Origin: Doris montereyensis
Taxonomy: Eukaryota > Mollusca > Gastropoda > Nudibranchia > Dorididae
Assembly (NCBI GenBank): GCA_037039925.1
Contig: JAXRKP010000205.1
Span: 200,001 to 264,000, forward strand
Length of the DNA: 64,000 nucleotides
Direction: 5' to 3'
Below are positions 41,640 to 56,700 of the stretch, piece by piece. The translations under genes and the position numbers were made by a program. The first letter of the stretch is position 1, and each line of letters opens with the position of its first letter. The notes under the pieces were generated by a model. The model was not told the DNA's origin. It did no database searches and worked only from the letters and a program-made list of their open reading frames with translations.

Positions 41640-43537
41640 TTTAAAAAAATGGGAATTGGGAACAACAAAGGCCTGAGTCTGGTATTCATAAGTAGATTTT
41701 GAGTACGGGAGTAAGGAAAAACAAAGACCTGGGTATTTGGGTATTCATAAGTAGTGTTTTTTAAATGGAAATAAGAAGAAGCGTAGACCTGGGTACTTGG
41801 GTATTTATTATAAGTAGTTTTGTTCAATAATACTTTGTTGCTGACATGGTGAGTACAAATCGACCAGGAAAAGAAACGAAAATTTATTGCACATATCCAT
41901 AATTGCATAAGAAGGGTAAAATAAAATGAAAAAAAAAAAACGTGTGTCTGTTCACCTCCGGAAAAACAGAATGCCTATCAGTAGTAAAGAGAGTGACAGC
42001 TACTGACAGCACCAAGTGGATTAATAAAAACAAGAAATCAAAACATAAAACCCCCCCCCAAAAAAAAAACAAAAAACAAAATCCAAAACGCAACTCACCA
42101 AAATACAACCACTGTCAACCCTACGTCAAGTAAAAGGTGGAATTCACAACTAGGTTAGATTACAAAGTAAGTTTCACAACAGCCATTTATAAGTTAGTTG
42201 GCATACACAGCTAGGTAGCATTCATTAGAGCTAATCTAGACACTCACACACTCACACATCAAAAAGTGCATTGTATGAAATGAAAAACAAAACCCTAACA
42301 ACAAACAATTGAGAAAAAAAAAACAACCAACCCGTTCAATGTAAAATGAAAATCATTGGTGTTGCTATTTACGGACAAAAACCTTGGAAGATTCACTCAG
42401 CATTGACACACAACCAGTAAATACAATTGTCACAAGCCACAGTACTACTGATATTTTTCCACTTTGCTAAGCTAAATAAAATCAGTTCAGGAAGAAATTT
42501 AACACCCCCCCCCCCCCCCCCAAAAAAAAAAAGAAGAAGCAACATTTGCTAAAGAGAGCACAAAGCAAAGGAAAGATAGAAATATAATCAACAGAGAAAT
42601 GGTGAAAGCTTCTAATATGTTAGTGTCACATCGTCAAGATCTAATAAATAAAAATGGAATCACAGTGCAGACAGTGGTTACGAAATCAAACATCAGTTTT
42701 TAAAAAATCCAACAGCCAGAAATTTATGGCAATTAATTATTTCATACCCCGAAGAGCCTACAATAAGTGCATATATGCGTAACATATAGAGCCTCGATAT
42801 AACCCACCAACAAGATCATAAAGGAATATTTTGAAGTGAAAACCCCCCCCCCCACACTCCCACCTTCCAACAAAACAAAAAGTCCTGAAATAAACACGGA
42901 TATGAAAGTAGAGGTATTTTTTGTTTCATCTTTCTCTTGAAATTGAATTTTTGATAGAGAGCCGAGCCAAAAACCACCAGCACTGCTTCTGCCGGCCTGA
43001 ATGGTGAAAGATATTATCACCATGCACATATCTCAATATGTATGCCCACATGACGATAGATATAGAGACAGCATTCAACTGCTGCTAATATTTTCAAGAG
43101 ATTTCACATTACACAGTGAGCTTTTTTGCTTTCCTCTCTCTACACAAAAGTTTCTTGCACATCAGACTGATCAAATCTTCAGCCTTTTTTTCTTCTTCTT
43201 CAAACACATTTTCTATCGGCAGAAAATTGTATAAAATATTACGTATTGGCACCTTGAAAAAACAATCTTGAAAACAAGACTGATAAAATTAATCAACAAT
43301 CTCCTAGTCAAATTTAATATCTTTATAATATAAAAAGTAGCTATGAGAAGAAAAAAATGCACCCAAATACAGTAAATTCTGCTAAATTAACTACTACTAG
43401 AAATAAAAAGTAAATTCACTTCAAACATAAACAGATTCAGTATTTCACAAATCACATGATGTGTCCCAAGTTATGGAATGAAATCACAGTCCTTAATAGA
43501 CCAGATAGCTAGAGTAAGACACCAATTGCACATGGAA

Positions 43538-43550
<13 letters not shown>
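41640..43550. other. Non-coding convergent zone, A-rich with C homopolymers
   Basis: Contains homopolymers of C at 42051-42058, 42504-42520 and 42843-42852 and runs of A. No exon on either strand is supported. It could be part of the CAPS 3'UTR on the minus strand. Confidence 0.4.
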
Positions 43551-43676
<126 letters not shown>

Positions 43677-44142
43677 CAGTTGGGAGGTGACAAGCTTGAA
43701 AAATCACAACGGATCACAGACTCGTGACAAAAATAAAATAAAGAGGAAAACAAAATGTCTATTCGTAAAAAGTATGAAAGAATTGTTTTAAAAAACATGC
43801 CGTAGAGACTACATGATATCTATAGGGCGGACAGTAGTAGTAGCACACCCTATTACGACGTGACAATTTCCAACTTTACACAATGACATACATTGTTGTT
43901 GTAGAAAGGGAAGACCCAAGTGAGACAACCGTTGATGTTTTTTTGTTATACAATCATAAAAGCTAGGATAAAATAAAAACTGCCCACACATGCAACACAG
44001 TACACACTATATATATATATATAGAAACACATTGTTTTCATTTCATACACCATAAATACATTCATACATTGAAATAGAGTTATATATCGACAATCCGCAG
44101 AATAAAGAAAAAATCAACAAGGAGATAATAATAAATATATGA

Positions 44143-44292
<150 letters not shown>

Positions 44293-45159
44293 TAAGAAAA
44301 TGGTAAAAAGTGAAAGTAGCTAAGTTAAAGGTGAATTGAAACATTCTCTACAAAATGGGAGGTAAACTAAGTGATGTCAATATTAAGGAAATATACAGCA
44401 AAGAAAAACAAAAGTATAGTGAATATGGACAATGAAATCTATGACGAGGAAGATGGAGATAATGTATGTATGGCGCACAACCATGATATCAACAAACAGC
44501 TAGAGATTTTGTGAAATGACCACCAAAAAAAAAGTCATGTGTGAACAACTCATGTTAAGGAATACACACAATAAATGTATCACAATCAGTATCATTAATC
44601 AGTATAATAAACAGTACAAATCAATAACACAGCTAGTGCATCAAAGGAGTAGTGTTGTTACTGGTAGGGTCCTCCTCTTCCTTTACTTATTACTGTCATT
44701 CCTTCACACATTTGTCTTTCCAAGTTCCATCATGTACAACAATCAAGGCGTCATGCAGCTTTCTTGCCAAGTTTTATTTTTAATAACAGGGAAAAGAAGA
44801 AAGAAAAGAGAAAACTAATCTAAGAAGCAGGCTTGTATTACATTAATACTTTTTTGCGTTATCTTTCTTCTTGAACAAGAAGCTCCAGACTCCAATGTGG
44901 AAAACATACAGGAATACAAGATTGGTTTAAGACATTGTGAGTGTGTGTGTGTGTGTGTGTTGTCTGACCATGGCAACATCAGGGATACTATCACAGCCAT
45001 GTATAATGCACCTTTCTGTGCCTTCGTAAGTGTACTGACAAAAACAGTGAGGCAAGGGCATGTCCAAAGCAAAGAATAATGAAATGACATTAAATAATAT
45101 CAAAGCCCCATAGCAAACAAAAACAAGACAAATGCACAAAGGAATAGAGAGAGAAACAA

Positions 45160-45325
45160 ATCTTTGAGGCACCATACAAGAGTTGAACCCACTACTTCGC
45201 AGCAGCACCCATCACCTCACCATGAAAACTACGCGTAGTTAGCAGTGCACTCTCTTTTCATGGCGAGGTGATGGGTGCCGACTGACGGGAGGTAGCCGGG
45301 TTCAATCCTTGGTGCCAAAAGATTT
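45160..45325. mobile_element. Inverted (head-facing) pair of SINE family D fragments
   Basis: 45205-45228 and 45255-45278 are reverse complements at 23 of 24 positions (arm CACCCATCACCTCACCATGA and complement), with a 26-base loop. Outside the arms each copy has its own B-box-like motif: GAGTTGAACCC on the left (reverse) and GGGTTCAATCC on the right (forward). This is two SINE copies meeting head to head. Confidence 0.75.
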
Positions 45326-46391
45326 TTTTCCCTGTCTATTTCCTTTGATATCATCTCGATCTTTGTTCCTATAAAACTTGATATTTATTTAATGTCCCTA
45401 TCTCACTCTGCGCCCTCGCGTGACTTGCAAATGTCCCAGACACACACAAGCTATCACATCGACAGCCACAACTACCGACGCTGAAACAGCTCTCAAGGAA
45501 GAAGACACGCTTGTTGCACATTGTTGAAAAAAATCTGCGACATTGAAGAGTTGTCCTTTAAAACGCATTAAAAAACCCCACTGACCAGGCACGATACACA
45601 ATCTACAGGTTCTTCATATGCCTCCTGACAAAAATATTTTTTTCAAGTGAAATACCCTAAAGTTTAAGTCCCGGGAGACGATCACATAAGAGATAACGAC
45701 ATAGCCACAAACGTTTCTCGCAAACAAAGTTCATTTAAGAGCTTTTCCATTCACAGGTTGACGACTTCATAAAGATATGAAAAAAAAAAAAAAAATCTTA
45801 AAAAAAAATAAAATGGTCCAACTAGATTTGGATCAGGTCGCGTTAGTAGTAATAAGCATTAATGTAGTAAGAACACTTTACAGATTAAATATAAATTTAA
45901 ATGACAGGAATGATAAGGTGTATATAGGTAAGTAAAATCTTAAACTTTAATGCGTAAAAAGCGTCAAGAAAAAAAGAAAAGAAACTTGACCCTGTTTAAC
46001 AAAATTGTAAACAAGATATAAATATAAATATAATAAAGAAAATGATGGCCATTCAAGTAAATGAAATTGTAGGAAATGGACTTGTGGGGACTAAAAAATA
46101 TAAGGGGAAAAAAAATCTTGAATTTCAAAATTATGATTGGGTAGAGATTTCTAACACAAAGAAATGGTTCAAATAAATTTTGGTAAATCTTCATTCGACT
46201 AAAACCAGAGTTATCTAGATATATATAAAAATGTCCTTCTTTTCCATCAATCACACGGAGCAAACTGTCAAAAATCTGCTTTTAAAAATATCACATTGCT
46301 AGCTAAAGAGCTAGAGATAAACATACGGGTAGATAACAGATATTGAACGTTACATAAATTACGAGGCTTCTTACAAACACTGATTAGAATA

Positions 46392-46582
46392 GATTTTCAT
46401 GTTCATAGGCATGAATAGATTTATATGCATTCTTCTGCTTCTAATAGGGAATGATATCAAATTGCAACATATCATTATACGAGTGATTTTCATGTTCATA
46501 GGCATGAATAGATATATATGCATTCTTCGGCTTCTAATAAGGAATGATATCAAATTGCAACATATCATTATACGAGTGATCT
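46392..46582. repeat. Two-copy 93 bp direct duplication
   Basis: GATTTTCATGTTCATAGGCA through ATCATTATACGAGTGAT occurs at 46392 and again at 46485, with only a few substitutions. It is a recent local tandem duplication. Confidence 0.93.
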
Positions 46583-46684
46583 ACAATGCAAAATGGCAAT
46601 GTGAGTTAACTTGGCGTGAATGAGCTAAAATCTCTAGACTAAAAAATAAAGCAATAACCCCATGTCCAACTAAGTCAATTCATG

Positions 46685-46935
<251 letters not shown>

Positions 46936-46999
46936 AGAGTTCATTACATTCATCTCAATATAATCTTCAATAATAGAAAAGTAGCATTCTACAACTTTA

Positions 47000-48740
47000 A
47001 TGATTGAATTTTCATCAAGTATTATCAATTAGAAAGAATGATTTTCCTACAAAACATCACATTTTCAATTTCATTTACTTTTCAACTTCAGCTGAAATAT
47101 CACACATCTCAACAACCTATTTATACCACAAGGTTTAGGTAAAATTCTAAAAATCGTTTTTGAGGTGAAAAGACCTTTTCAAACTTGACAACAATATGTT
47201 TCAATTGGTCGAGTTGTATGACATTCAAACCGCTAAGTACCGGTAGTATTAGCATGGTATTCAAACAGCTAAGTCATAATTAAGTCTCTTTAACAAGTGA
47301 TTGTCTGTAATAAACCGAAGAAAGACTGACATAGGATGATTTCTTCGTCTAATCTGGAATGTCACACTATCTGTGGTCCTTGTGTTCATTTGCAATTTCA
47401 ATGATACTCTCCCAAAAACATGGAAGGCTGCATATAATATACTAAATGTTGACGATAAAAAACAACTCAATTCAAATACATCAAAAAAAGAAAACAAATC
47501 AATACAAAACAAAACATGAAGAATAATTTGACCATTTCTGAAGGATTCACTACAAAACAATTTTGGCTCAAAGGAAAGGACTGGTGTAGTGGTTTAAGTG
47601 ATTTTAAAAAATTTGTTACAAAGCAGAAACTTTAATGAAATACAACTTTCAAGTTTGATGGTAAGTACAGTTAAAACTTTATAGCAAAAAATAACTCAAT
47701 GTCTGTTTCTTTTGGCAAAGCGGAAAAGAGGAATGGAATGTGCCTTCAAGCATGATAAAACAAAGTAAAGTAGGTAAAAGTTCCCTCAAGGCCATTACGG
47801 CCCATGGGCGGAGCTTATCCCGGTTTCTATAGCGCGACACGGAACAGGTAATAATAATGTTGCAGTGAAAAGTACTTGTGTTTTTGAAAATTCATAGTAA
47901 ACTTATTAATTCATGTGTTTGAGTACGGTGAATTGCAAAACAGCCCTCTTTTCTCCTCTACAGCATCGATCAAGTATCGAATTAAAAAACAAAAAAACGC
48001 AGACAGGACATGTGAAAACAAGTGTAGATTACGATGAGATTCAATGATGGCACCAAGGACGGGGAGTTCTTGCTGTTGGGACCTTGTTCAATGGTGGTAG
48101 TGGTAGCTCAAAAAGTTGTCAATGTCAATGTTCATTAACTACAGATGGACCCAAAAAAAACACTTTTTTTCTTCTTTTTTTCAATCTAAGAGTTATAAAA
48201 AAATAAATAAAAATAAAATTCTTTTGAGCAATTTAAGACCAAAAAAAAAGAAAAGAAAAAAAGAAGAAAAACAAGGAAAACCAAAACAAAACACTCTACA
48301 ACCATTTCATACGTCAGCCACTGATTGATTGACGTTCTCTCGTTGAATAGGTTTGTGCTGTGCACACCCATACACGATACAATTTTGTTTTTACTACTGA
48401 CTGATGCTACTTTTCAAGTAAATATAAGTGAGCCAAAAGCTTAACGGTAAAAAAAATATATTCTATGCATGTGTATTGGGGAAGGGGGAAACCATCTTCA
48501 TAGTGATAAAACATTACTTTTGTCATCTGACTGTTTATGATGTCGATGTTGTGGTAAAAAAGAAGAAAAAAAAAGAAAAAAACTCAACCCGTTTCAAGCA
48601 CAGAACCATGATTTCAAATAAAGTCCATTGTTTTCCTATCACTGTATTGAAAGACACATGATAAATTCTGGCAAGCATAGAGGGAATGTCACACTAAAAA
48701 TCAATCTCAAGCAAAATAATAAATAATATGTGTAAAAGCA
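47000..48740. other. Non-coding convergent zone with a SINE A fragment
   Basis: AT-rich DNA without a supported exon. At 47768-47850 AAAGTTCCCTCAAGGCC, then GGCCCATGGGCGGAGCTTAT, then CACGGAACAGGT is the 3' end of a SINE family A copy (minus orientation), the rest being absent. Confidence 0.55.
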
Positions 48741-48764
48741 ATACATGAGGACATGAATTACATG

Positions 48765-48995
48765 TCAAAGCCCCCATGGAAAGAAAGGCAGAGACAAATT
48801 CAAATGCCCCCATGGAAAGAAAAGACGAGACAAATTCAAAATCTCCAATGGAAAAAAAGCAGAGACAAATTTAAATGCCCCCATGGAAAGAAAGATAAGA
48901 CAAATTCAAAAGCTCCCATGGAAAAAAGACGAGACAAATTCAAAATCTCCCATGGAAAGAAAAGGCAGAGACAAATTCAAAAGAAACAAAGGGGG
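48765..48995. repeat. ~36 bp minisatellite
   Basis: Six to seven copies of GAGACAAATTCAAA, then a few variable bases, then CCCATGGAAAGAAAAG. Confidence 0.92.
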
Positions 48996-49184
48996 AAAAA
49001 ACGCAAAATGGGCACCGGGCAGAATGGGGCCAGTGGCTGCCACGTCTGCAGTCCTCCCTTTGGCACAAAGGGGCACAACAAACCTGCCAACTATGCTTTG
49101 TTCAAAACTGAGTTTCATGAACAATGCTAAGCCAATCCTGATCAGAGCACTTACACAGTCACTTGCAGTTTGTACCACTAGTGT

Positions 49185-49525
49185 CCTATTTGGCCAAAGG
49201 ACTTCAAGCAGATGTCAAAGTCACATTTGGCCAAAGACTTCGAGTAGATGTCAAAGTCACACTTGGCCAGAGGACTTTGTCAAAGTCCCACTTGGCCAAA
49301 AGACTTCAGTAGATGTCAAAGTCACACTTGACCAAAGGACTTCAAGCAGATGTCAAAGTCACATTTGGCCAAAATACTTCAAGCAGATGTCAAAGTCACA
49401 TTTGGACAAAAGACTTCAAGCAAATGTCAAAGTCACATTTGGCCAAAATACTTCCAAGCAGATGTCAAAGTCACATTTGGTCAAAAGACTTCCAGCAGAT
49501 GTCAAAGTCATATTTGGTCGAAGGA
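49185..49525. repeat. ~36 bp minisatellite
   Basis: About nine copies of ACTTCAAGCAGATGTCAAAG, then TCACATTTGGCCAAA. Its sequence is unrelated to the array 200 bp upstream, although the period is the same. Confidence 0.92.
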
Positions 49526-49619
49526 ACAAAAAGAAAGACAAATACAAAGAAGTGACAGAAATAAAAAAAAAAACATGAGTACGTTTCCCTCCAAGGGCTT
49601 TTACCTGCAAAAGGTACAC

Positions 49620-50792
49620 TAGAATACTCCATATCAGTCCTTGTTCGCCATAATATAGAACCGGTTGAAATTGTGTTGTTGGGCACTGTAATATTATATT
49701 GACCCCTCTTCACAGCTACAAACCTTTTCCTAAATAAAACATCTCTGTAATCTTACTTTATACAAGTTCTCTTTGAGAGAAACACCATTCTCACATGAGC
49801 ACAAATCAAACATGCAAGACCTTGGAAGTGACAAGAAAAACTGCATATCAGCTAGGAGGAGATTCTGGAAAATTTCAATCAACAATTTAGACAAAAAATC
49901 TACATTGCGACAAAGCTTGAAAGAAATCGTATTCATGAAAACTGTAGATAAACACAGGGTGGGAAATAAACAGTATGACTCCCATTGCGTTAATCACAGT
50001 TGGAAAAAAACGTAAAACTCGTGTCGCATTCCTTCAAAATATTATGTGAGGTGGAAATGAAGTGTAAAAACAGTTTCCTATAAACATGCATTGTACACAA
50101 ATAGAAAAAAACACTCATGTAAACCTAAATAATGCGGCCTATAATACGTGGAGTGTGTAGATCATTATGTAACACAGTGATGAAGAACACCACACAGAAA
50201 AGGCCGCCCTGGGCCTATCCACTTCAAGCTATATATCGGCAGTGAAAGTCGCAAACCGTGTAAGTCTAAAGTTAGTAACACCTTTTTTTCCGCTTATTTT
50301 TTTTAACATTAGGAAACCTCTCTGCTTCGTCCAGTTAGGATTCTGTGACACAAGAACCAATAAAAAATCCCCCCCGTATAATAACCATATGAGCAATCCG
50401 TGTATCTCTATTGGATCTAGTTTTTAAACTTGCAAATCATGCATGTCTGTGAAAATAGATTAAAATTGGACTTACATGGCTTGCGACTTTCATCGTCGAT
50501 ATGTTTTTTTCAAAACACGTAGGAAAAGGACGACAGCAATTTGAAGCATAAGAAAAAGTTTGATACAAAGAGGAAGTGATAGAGAAGCAGAGGTAAATGA
50601 ACGTTGGCTATCGGACATGATTATCATGCTAAAAGTGGAAGTTGTATCTTCTTGCAAATGTAGAGGATTCGTACAGGTGGACACAATTTCTTGGCATTCT
50701 ATTGGCTGGTGTTGTTCTTTGGTGAACGTTCCCCCCCTCCCCGTTTCATTCTCATAAGCCATTCACCAAACTAGGCAGCGGCTCACGGCGTC
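49620..50792 (-). other. Probable start of the CAPS 3'UTR
   Basis: Directly downstream (minus strand) of the CAPS stop. No coding sequence is supported. I see no convincing AATAAA close to the stop, so the 3'UTR is probably long. Confidence 0.4.
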
Positions 50793-53700
50793 TTAATCGG
50801 ATTCATCCCCACTGGCAGCGGCTGAGGTGGCTGGTTTACTCAGAAACGTCCGACTGCTTCCCTCCGACTGGGTCACAGACTGGGTGGCCTCTTCGACCTG
50901 AAAAGGTAAGCAACGGTTGTGGTGATTGTTTTGTTGCTTTTGTCAATGAACACATCATTGCTGATTTAATCTTAGATAAAAAGAGAGAAATCACTGTTGT
51001 TAAACTAATGACTCCTTTCTCTAAACACACAAGTGTGTTTCTAATTCACTCAACCCTAACATTAATACTCTCCCTACACTTCAGCCCTAATAACGACAAC
51101 ACTGGTATGAGATTTCCCTTCGTAGTGGAAAAATCCGTTGAAACAAATGAATCGTAACTATATACAGACAGACAAACGAACAGACAGATACACACACAGG
51201 GACTGAGACCGACGGATAGAAAACGGACGGGGAGAAAAGGATCTCATGGTGACTATCCGGAGTCAAGCTAAGGATCTCGTGGTCCTGTCACGAGTCCACC
51301 AATGCCCCACCGCTGACTTTGACATGCTCTAGACTGTAAGTACACCGGTGTATGACGTCTTTTTACAAAATATCAAAACAAGGGCCCTAGCATAAAGCTC
51401 ACAGTCTACTGATGAATGGAGAATGAATGATTTATGACAACGTCATGAACACGTATGAAGATACGCTGATTTGTCATTAATTGTTGTTTATGTATATTTT
51501 TTTCCCCAGCACTACCTATTTTCTCACTTACATATCTTTACATCTATTTCTCCTAAAATCCATACGTTGATGATTAATTAATTTGTTTTTAATTTAAATA
51601 TCTTGACGTATTTCTTATATTTTTAACGGGAAATGTTATATTACACACGTATAAATTCCTTTTTATGGATTAATAAAGATAATTGAATTGAATTGAATTG
51701 AATAAGTTTTGTTGAATTTTTTTTTACCTGCAGACGACTGCATATAGTCTGGTAGGTCTTACTGTTGAGGGTGTTCTCCGGGACTCCTTGAAGTTCAAAG
51801 TCGGAGAAACATTTCTGTGGGAAGAACAAAAAAAGTTTGCACTTCTCTATCAGGTGCTGGATTTACATATTTGCACTTGCAGGGTAGCAAGCTGTCTGTA
51901 TATATCATTGAAATTTACCGCTCCGCCACATGCGGTGATCTCGGGGGTGAATTGAGAGGAAAGAACAAGATGAAGGATAAGTGAAAGAGTGAAAGGAAAG
52001 AAGTTGAGATCTTCCAACAGTGTCTGCCAACCATCCAAAGAAATGTCAGACACATCGCAGGTGTTAAACAGGAGAAATCATGATGCTAATCAAAGTGTTC
52101 ACAAAATATATATTTGTGATAAAATATACAAAAAAGATGTGAGAAAAGACATTCAATGTACACATAAAGCAATACGTTGATAGCATAAATTTAAAATGAA
52201 GTACAATTTGAAAATGCTAACAAATCTTAATGAGGACGGAGAAACAAAACAAAAGTAAAAAAAAAGTACAATCTAAAAATAAAAATAAGCAGCATACAAA
52301 TCCACTTTTTTTAGCAAGTAGGTTGTCAACACTGTTTAATTACTTGTGTGATAAATGTACTAAACCCCATTTTCTTGTCACAAAATTTACAAAAAAGCAA
52401 CTTATTTATTCTTTTTAGTTTTTACTTTAATAATACAAGGAAATCAAACAAACCAAGCATTTAACAGCGTAAAATAAATACAACTCACTCTATTAATGGT
52501 CATGAGACAAGTTAGTTGATACGGGTGCAATGAAAGGTCAAGGCGATCTGTCAACCAATCACAAACCATCTTCATCTGCCCACTGTACCATTGCTGTTTT
52601 CAGAAAGATAAAGATGGTTGACGATTAATGGCCAAACAGTAACTTGCTTAGCTTCTTTATAAGTTTATTATAACCAATCACTTCAACCATGGGCTATTGA
52701 AATGCTGTACATGAAAACATTTGTACAGCACAAAGCAATACATATATACCATCCTGTATCACTGATTTTTTAACCTTAACAGGGAACAAAATTCTATCTC
52801 AATACACATGAACAAATCAAAGTCCTCCCTGATGCAAAACAAAAGAGAAAAGAATCAAATCAGATAAGAACCAAAATTGTGCTTAAAAGAATAATTATTT
52901 CTAATAAGTAGAAGAGGAAAAAACAGCTATGTTTCTTGCCCAGTCAGAAACGCAGATTTGTTTGTGTCGCTATGAAGCTTTGATGCTTTGAGGCTCAGAG
53001 GCGTCGTAGCGAAACCAGAGTGTTGTGAGTTTGTAATCAAGATGACACTGGTTCAAAACCCACGGCTGGCCCAGGTGTTTTTGTCTCAACTTTGTACTTT
53101 GAGGAAAGGTACTTCACTCTGCTTTCCTCACTTGACTCAGGTGTGAAAGAGTACCCAGCCATAGGCAGAGAAAGATCTTGTCACGAGTGTAAGTACAAAG
53201 TGCCTAACAGGCCGTTGCACTGTAAGCTACGCAGGGAGTTGAGGAAGACCTTGCATGAAATGGCCTGCAGGGGGATAAATGCTGCAGTCAGCGACCTGCA
53301 CTTGTGTGGGGATACAGAAAATAAATTCATGTTCATATATTACGCTACAAGTACTAGAGGAAACGTAAAACCAAGAGAGAAAAAACGATTCCATGACAAT
53401 TTACCTCAAAGAGTGACAAGGTGTACAGCTCATCATTAATCTTATTCCTCATTTGGTCCAAATTCCCACGCATGAAATCAACGTAGGCCTTGCCCAATTC
53501 ATTCACTGGTTTCTGATATATGCCCAGAAAGAAAGAAAACGAAAGCCGATGAAAAAAATCCCAAAATCTCACTCTGAGTGGCAAGGGTGTCTGTAACAAG
53601 GATTGCAATACAAGCCACAAGCACTCAACATAATATTACAAAAGTCTCCCAACTAGCACTTCAAGCTGACTATCTAAATCTGAACAATGTTACCCACTTA

Positions 53701-56700
53701 CATTTTTTACACAAAGCTAAAATTTAAAAATAAATACCACCAATTTTTCTTCTTTTCATCTGAGTTTCATTTACATGGAATTGGGGTTTGTTTCATGTCG
53801 TCCGTCCCCCCCCCCCCCCCCCCCCCCGTCCATACGTTATTTCCAATTTTAATCCACTTATATAAAACGTAAAAATTAAATCTTCTAGATGTAGCCATGC
53901 GGCTGATCTAAAAAAAAAGACAAGTTCTCAAGGCGTTCCATAAAATCAAGGTTTTGTGACTTCTTTCCCCATTCAAAGTGCGAGCTTGAGCGTCCACTTA
54001 CCGTGAGAGAAAGCAAGGAAGCAAAGAAGGTTCCCTCGTCATAGCGAGCCAGTTTGCCCAACATGCTCTCTAGCACGGACAGCAGCTGTGAAGGCAAACA
54101 AGAATTGGAGGTCATGGATACGCCCAACATTGTCCTTCTCTATGTCACCTCTCAATCTTGAGGGGGGGGACTCGGTAGTCCAGAGGCAAGGTGTCGGCCT
54201 CTCACACAAAGGTAGTGGGTTCAAGCCCGGTTAACGTTTGAAAAATGTTGACATTTTTTTTTACATAGCAAAAATCTAACCCCCAAGCATACAAAATACA
54301 GTTAACCCGCATATACATACTTTTCAAGGTAAATAAAATAAAACCTTTGGACACAAAGCAAAAGAAACGTAGTAGATTTTTTACATACCGGTTGGCAGCT
54401 TTGAGTACACAATAAATGGTTTTTAAGCAACACAACAGATTTTTACGTATTATAAGACATAAGACTCTCTAAGAAAGAATTGGGTTGAATTTTTTGTATG
54501 GTCATACTAGGCTGTCATCATCAAAGAGACGTACAGTTTGGTAAAAATTACACAATAGGTAGTGATCCAAATGCTTACTTTGTCGATGAGACAGCGTGCC
54601 ATTTCAACCTGGGCCCTCTCCAGAGACTCGTCAATCTTGGTGTGGTATTGATGCTAAAATAGAAAAAACAAACGACATTAAAAATCCTTTAAAAAGTTAC
54701 AGAGCATGTACAACATTGTTTTTTAACTTGAAAATGAAAGCAACCCCCAAATTGATGAGGAAAAACCCTCATTTACAATTAAGCTTCATCATCATCATCA
54801 TCATCATCATTATTATTATTATTACCATTATTATTATTCAGTAAATGTAAAACGGTGACAGGAAATGAAACCTGAGTTGAGTTTGGTGAGAAAGCAAATG
54901 TATATAACTTTAGCCTTGTATAGAACAAAAAAAATCCTACCACAACCACCCGAGATCACCTTAGTTGCTGTGGGCGTGGATAAAATGAAATGAAATGAAA
55001 TGAAAAAAACAATCTTGAAGAAGAAGAATTGCTGTTAGACACACCATGTCCCACATTATTGGAAGCAAGGGGGGGGGGGGGACTCGGTAGTCCACAGGAA
55101 AGGTGTTTAACCAAAGGTAGTGGGTTCAAGTCCCGCCAACAGTTGAAAAATTGTCTCGACTTTGTTCGAGCAAAATCTACCCTCCTGGTCCAGTTAGGCG
55201 GATCCACACCTAGTCCCATCGGAGATGGACGATAAAAAGAAGGAGGTCCTGCGTGCAGATTGATCACAACACTCTGTGCACGTAAAAGATCCCTTTGGCT
55301 GTTTACAGGGCAGTCCGGGGAAAAATTAAAAATCCTACCAAAAACCAAGAGATCACTTTGGTTGTGGATGTGGGTAAAATCAAATGAAATCAAAATTGGA
55401 AACAAGCACTGCTGGCATATTATCAGCCTCCTGAAAGACGTTTTGTCGTCTTATCCCTGTGATGTCCTTACCATGTTCTGTCCGTGGTCTAGAGCACACA
55501 GGTGTAAGGCCTTGTTCTTACAGTCGATGATGGCGTTCATCATGGTGCAGATCTCAGTGAACACCAGGTAGTCGGTGCTTTGCCTCCCTTGCGTAGCCAG
55601 ACCTCAAAACACTTCAGGGTCCTGTCAGATCACCACACAGTTTACGTTAGTGACACACGCACAGCATTTCATCTTATGGAAGCTACAAGACGACTGTTTT
55701 AAAAAACTACATCTTATGGAAGCTACAAGAGCTGTTTTTAAAACTACATCTTATGGAAGCTACAAGACCAATGTTTTAAAAACTACATCTTATGGAAGCT
55801 ACAAGACCACTGTTTTAAAAACTATATCTTATGGAAACTACAAGACGACTGTTTAAAAACTATATCTTATGGAAGACAAGACCAATGTTTTAAAAACTAC
55901 ATCTTATGGAAGCTACAAGACAACTGTTTTAAAAACTACATCTTATGGAAGCTACAAGACCACTGTTTTAAAAAACTACATCTTATGGAAGCTACAAGAC
56001 CAATGTTTTAAAAACTACATCTTATGGAAGCTACAAGACAACTGTTTTAAAAACTACATCTTATGGAAGCTACAAGACAACTGTTTTAAAAACTACATCT
56101 TATGGAAGCTACAAGACAACTGTTTTAAAAACTACATCTTATGGAAGCTACAAGACAACTGTTTTAAAAACTAACTCTTATGGAATCTACAAGACAACTG
56201 TTTTAAAAACTACATCTTATGGAAGCTACAAGACGACTGTTTTAAAAACTACATCTTAAGAGCTACAAGACAACTGTTTTAAAAACTACATCTTATGGAA
56301 GCTACAAGACCACTGTTTTAAAAAACTACATCTTATGGAAGCTACAAGACCACTGTTTTAAAAACTACATCTTATGGAAGCTACAAGACCACTGTTTTAA
56401 AAACTACATCTTATGGAAGCTACAAGACCACTGTTTTAAAAACTACATCTTATGGAAGCTACAAGAACTGTTTTAAAAACTACATCTTATGGAAGCTACA
56501 AGACGACTTTTAAAAACTACATCTTATGGAAGACAACTGTTTTAAAAACTACAGATGAAGCTACAAGACAACTGTTTTAAAAACTACATCTTATGGAAGC
56601 TACAAGACAACTGTTTTAAAAACTACATCTTATGGAAGCTACAAGACAACTGTTTTAAAAACTACATCTTATGGAAGCTACAAGACCACTGTTTTAAAAA

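Noticed and set aside
48753..49622. Open frames of up to 231 residues with repeated QIQK and CQSHIWPK
   Set aside because: Products of two ~36 bp minisatellites read in several overlapping frames; no homology or splice structure.
53092..53439. A 115-residue open frame on the plus strand
   Set aside because: Lies in a SINE family C copy and overlaps the CAPS exon end at 53405 antisense.
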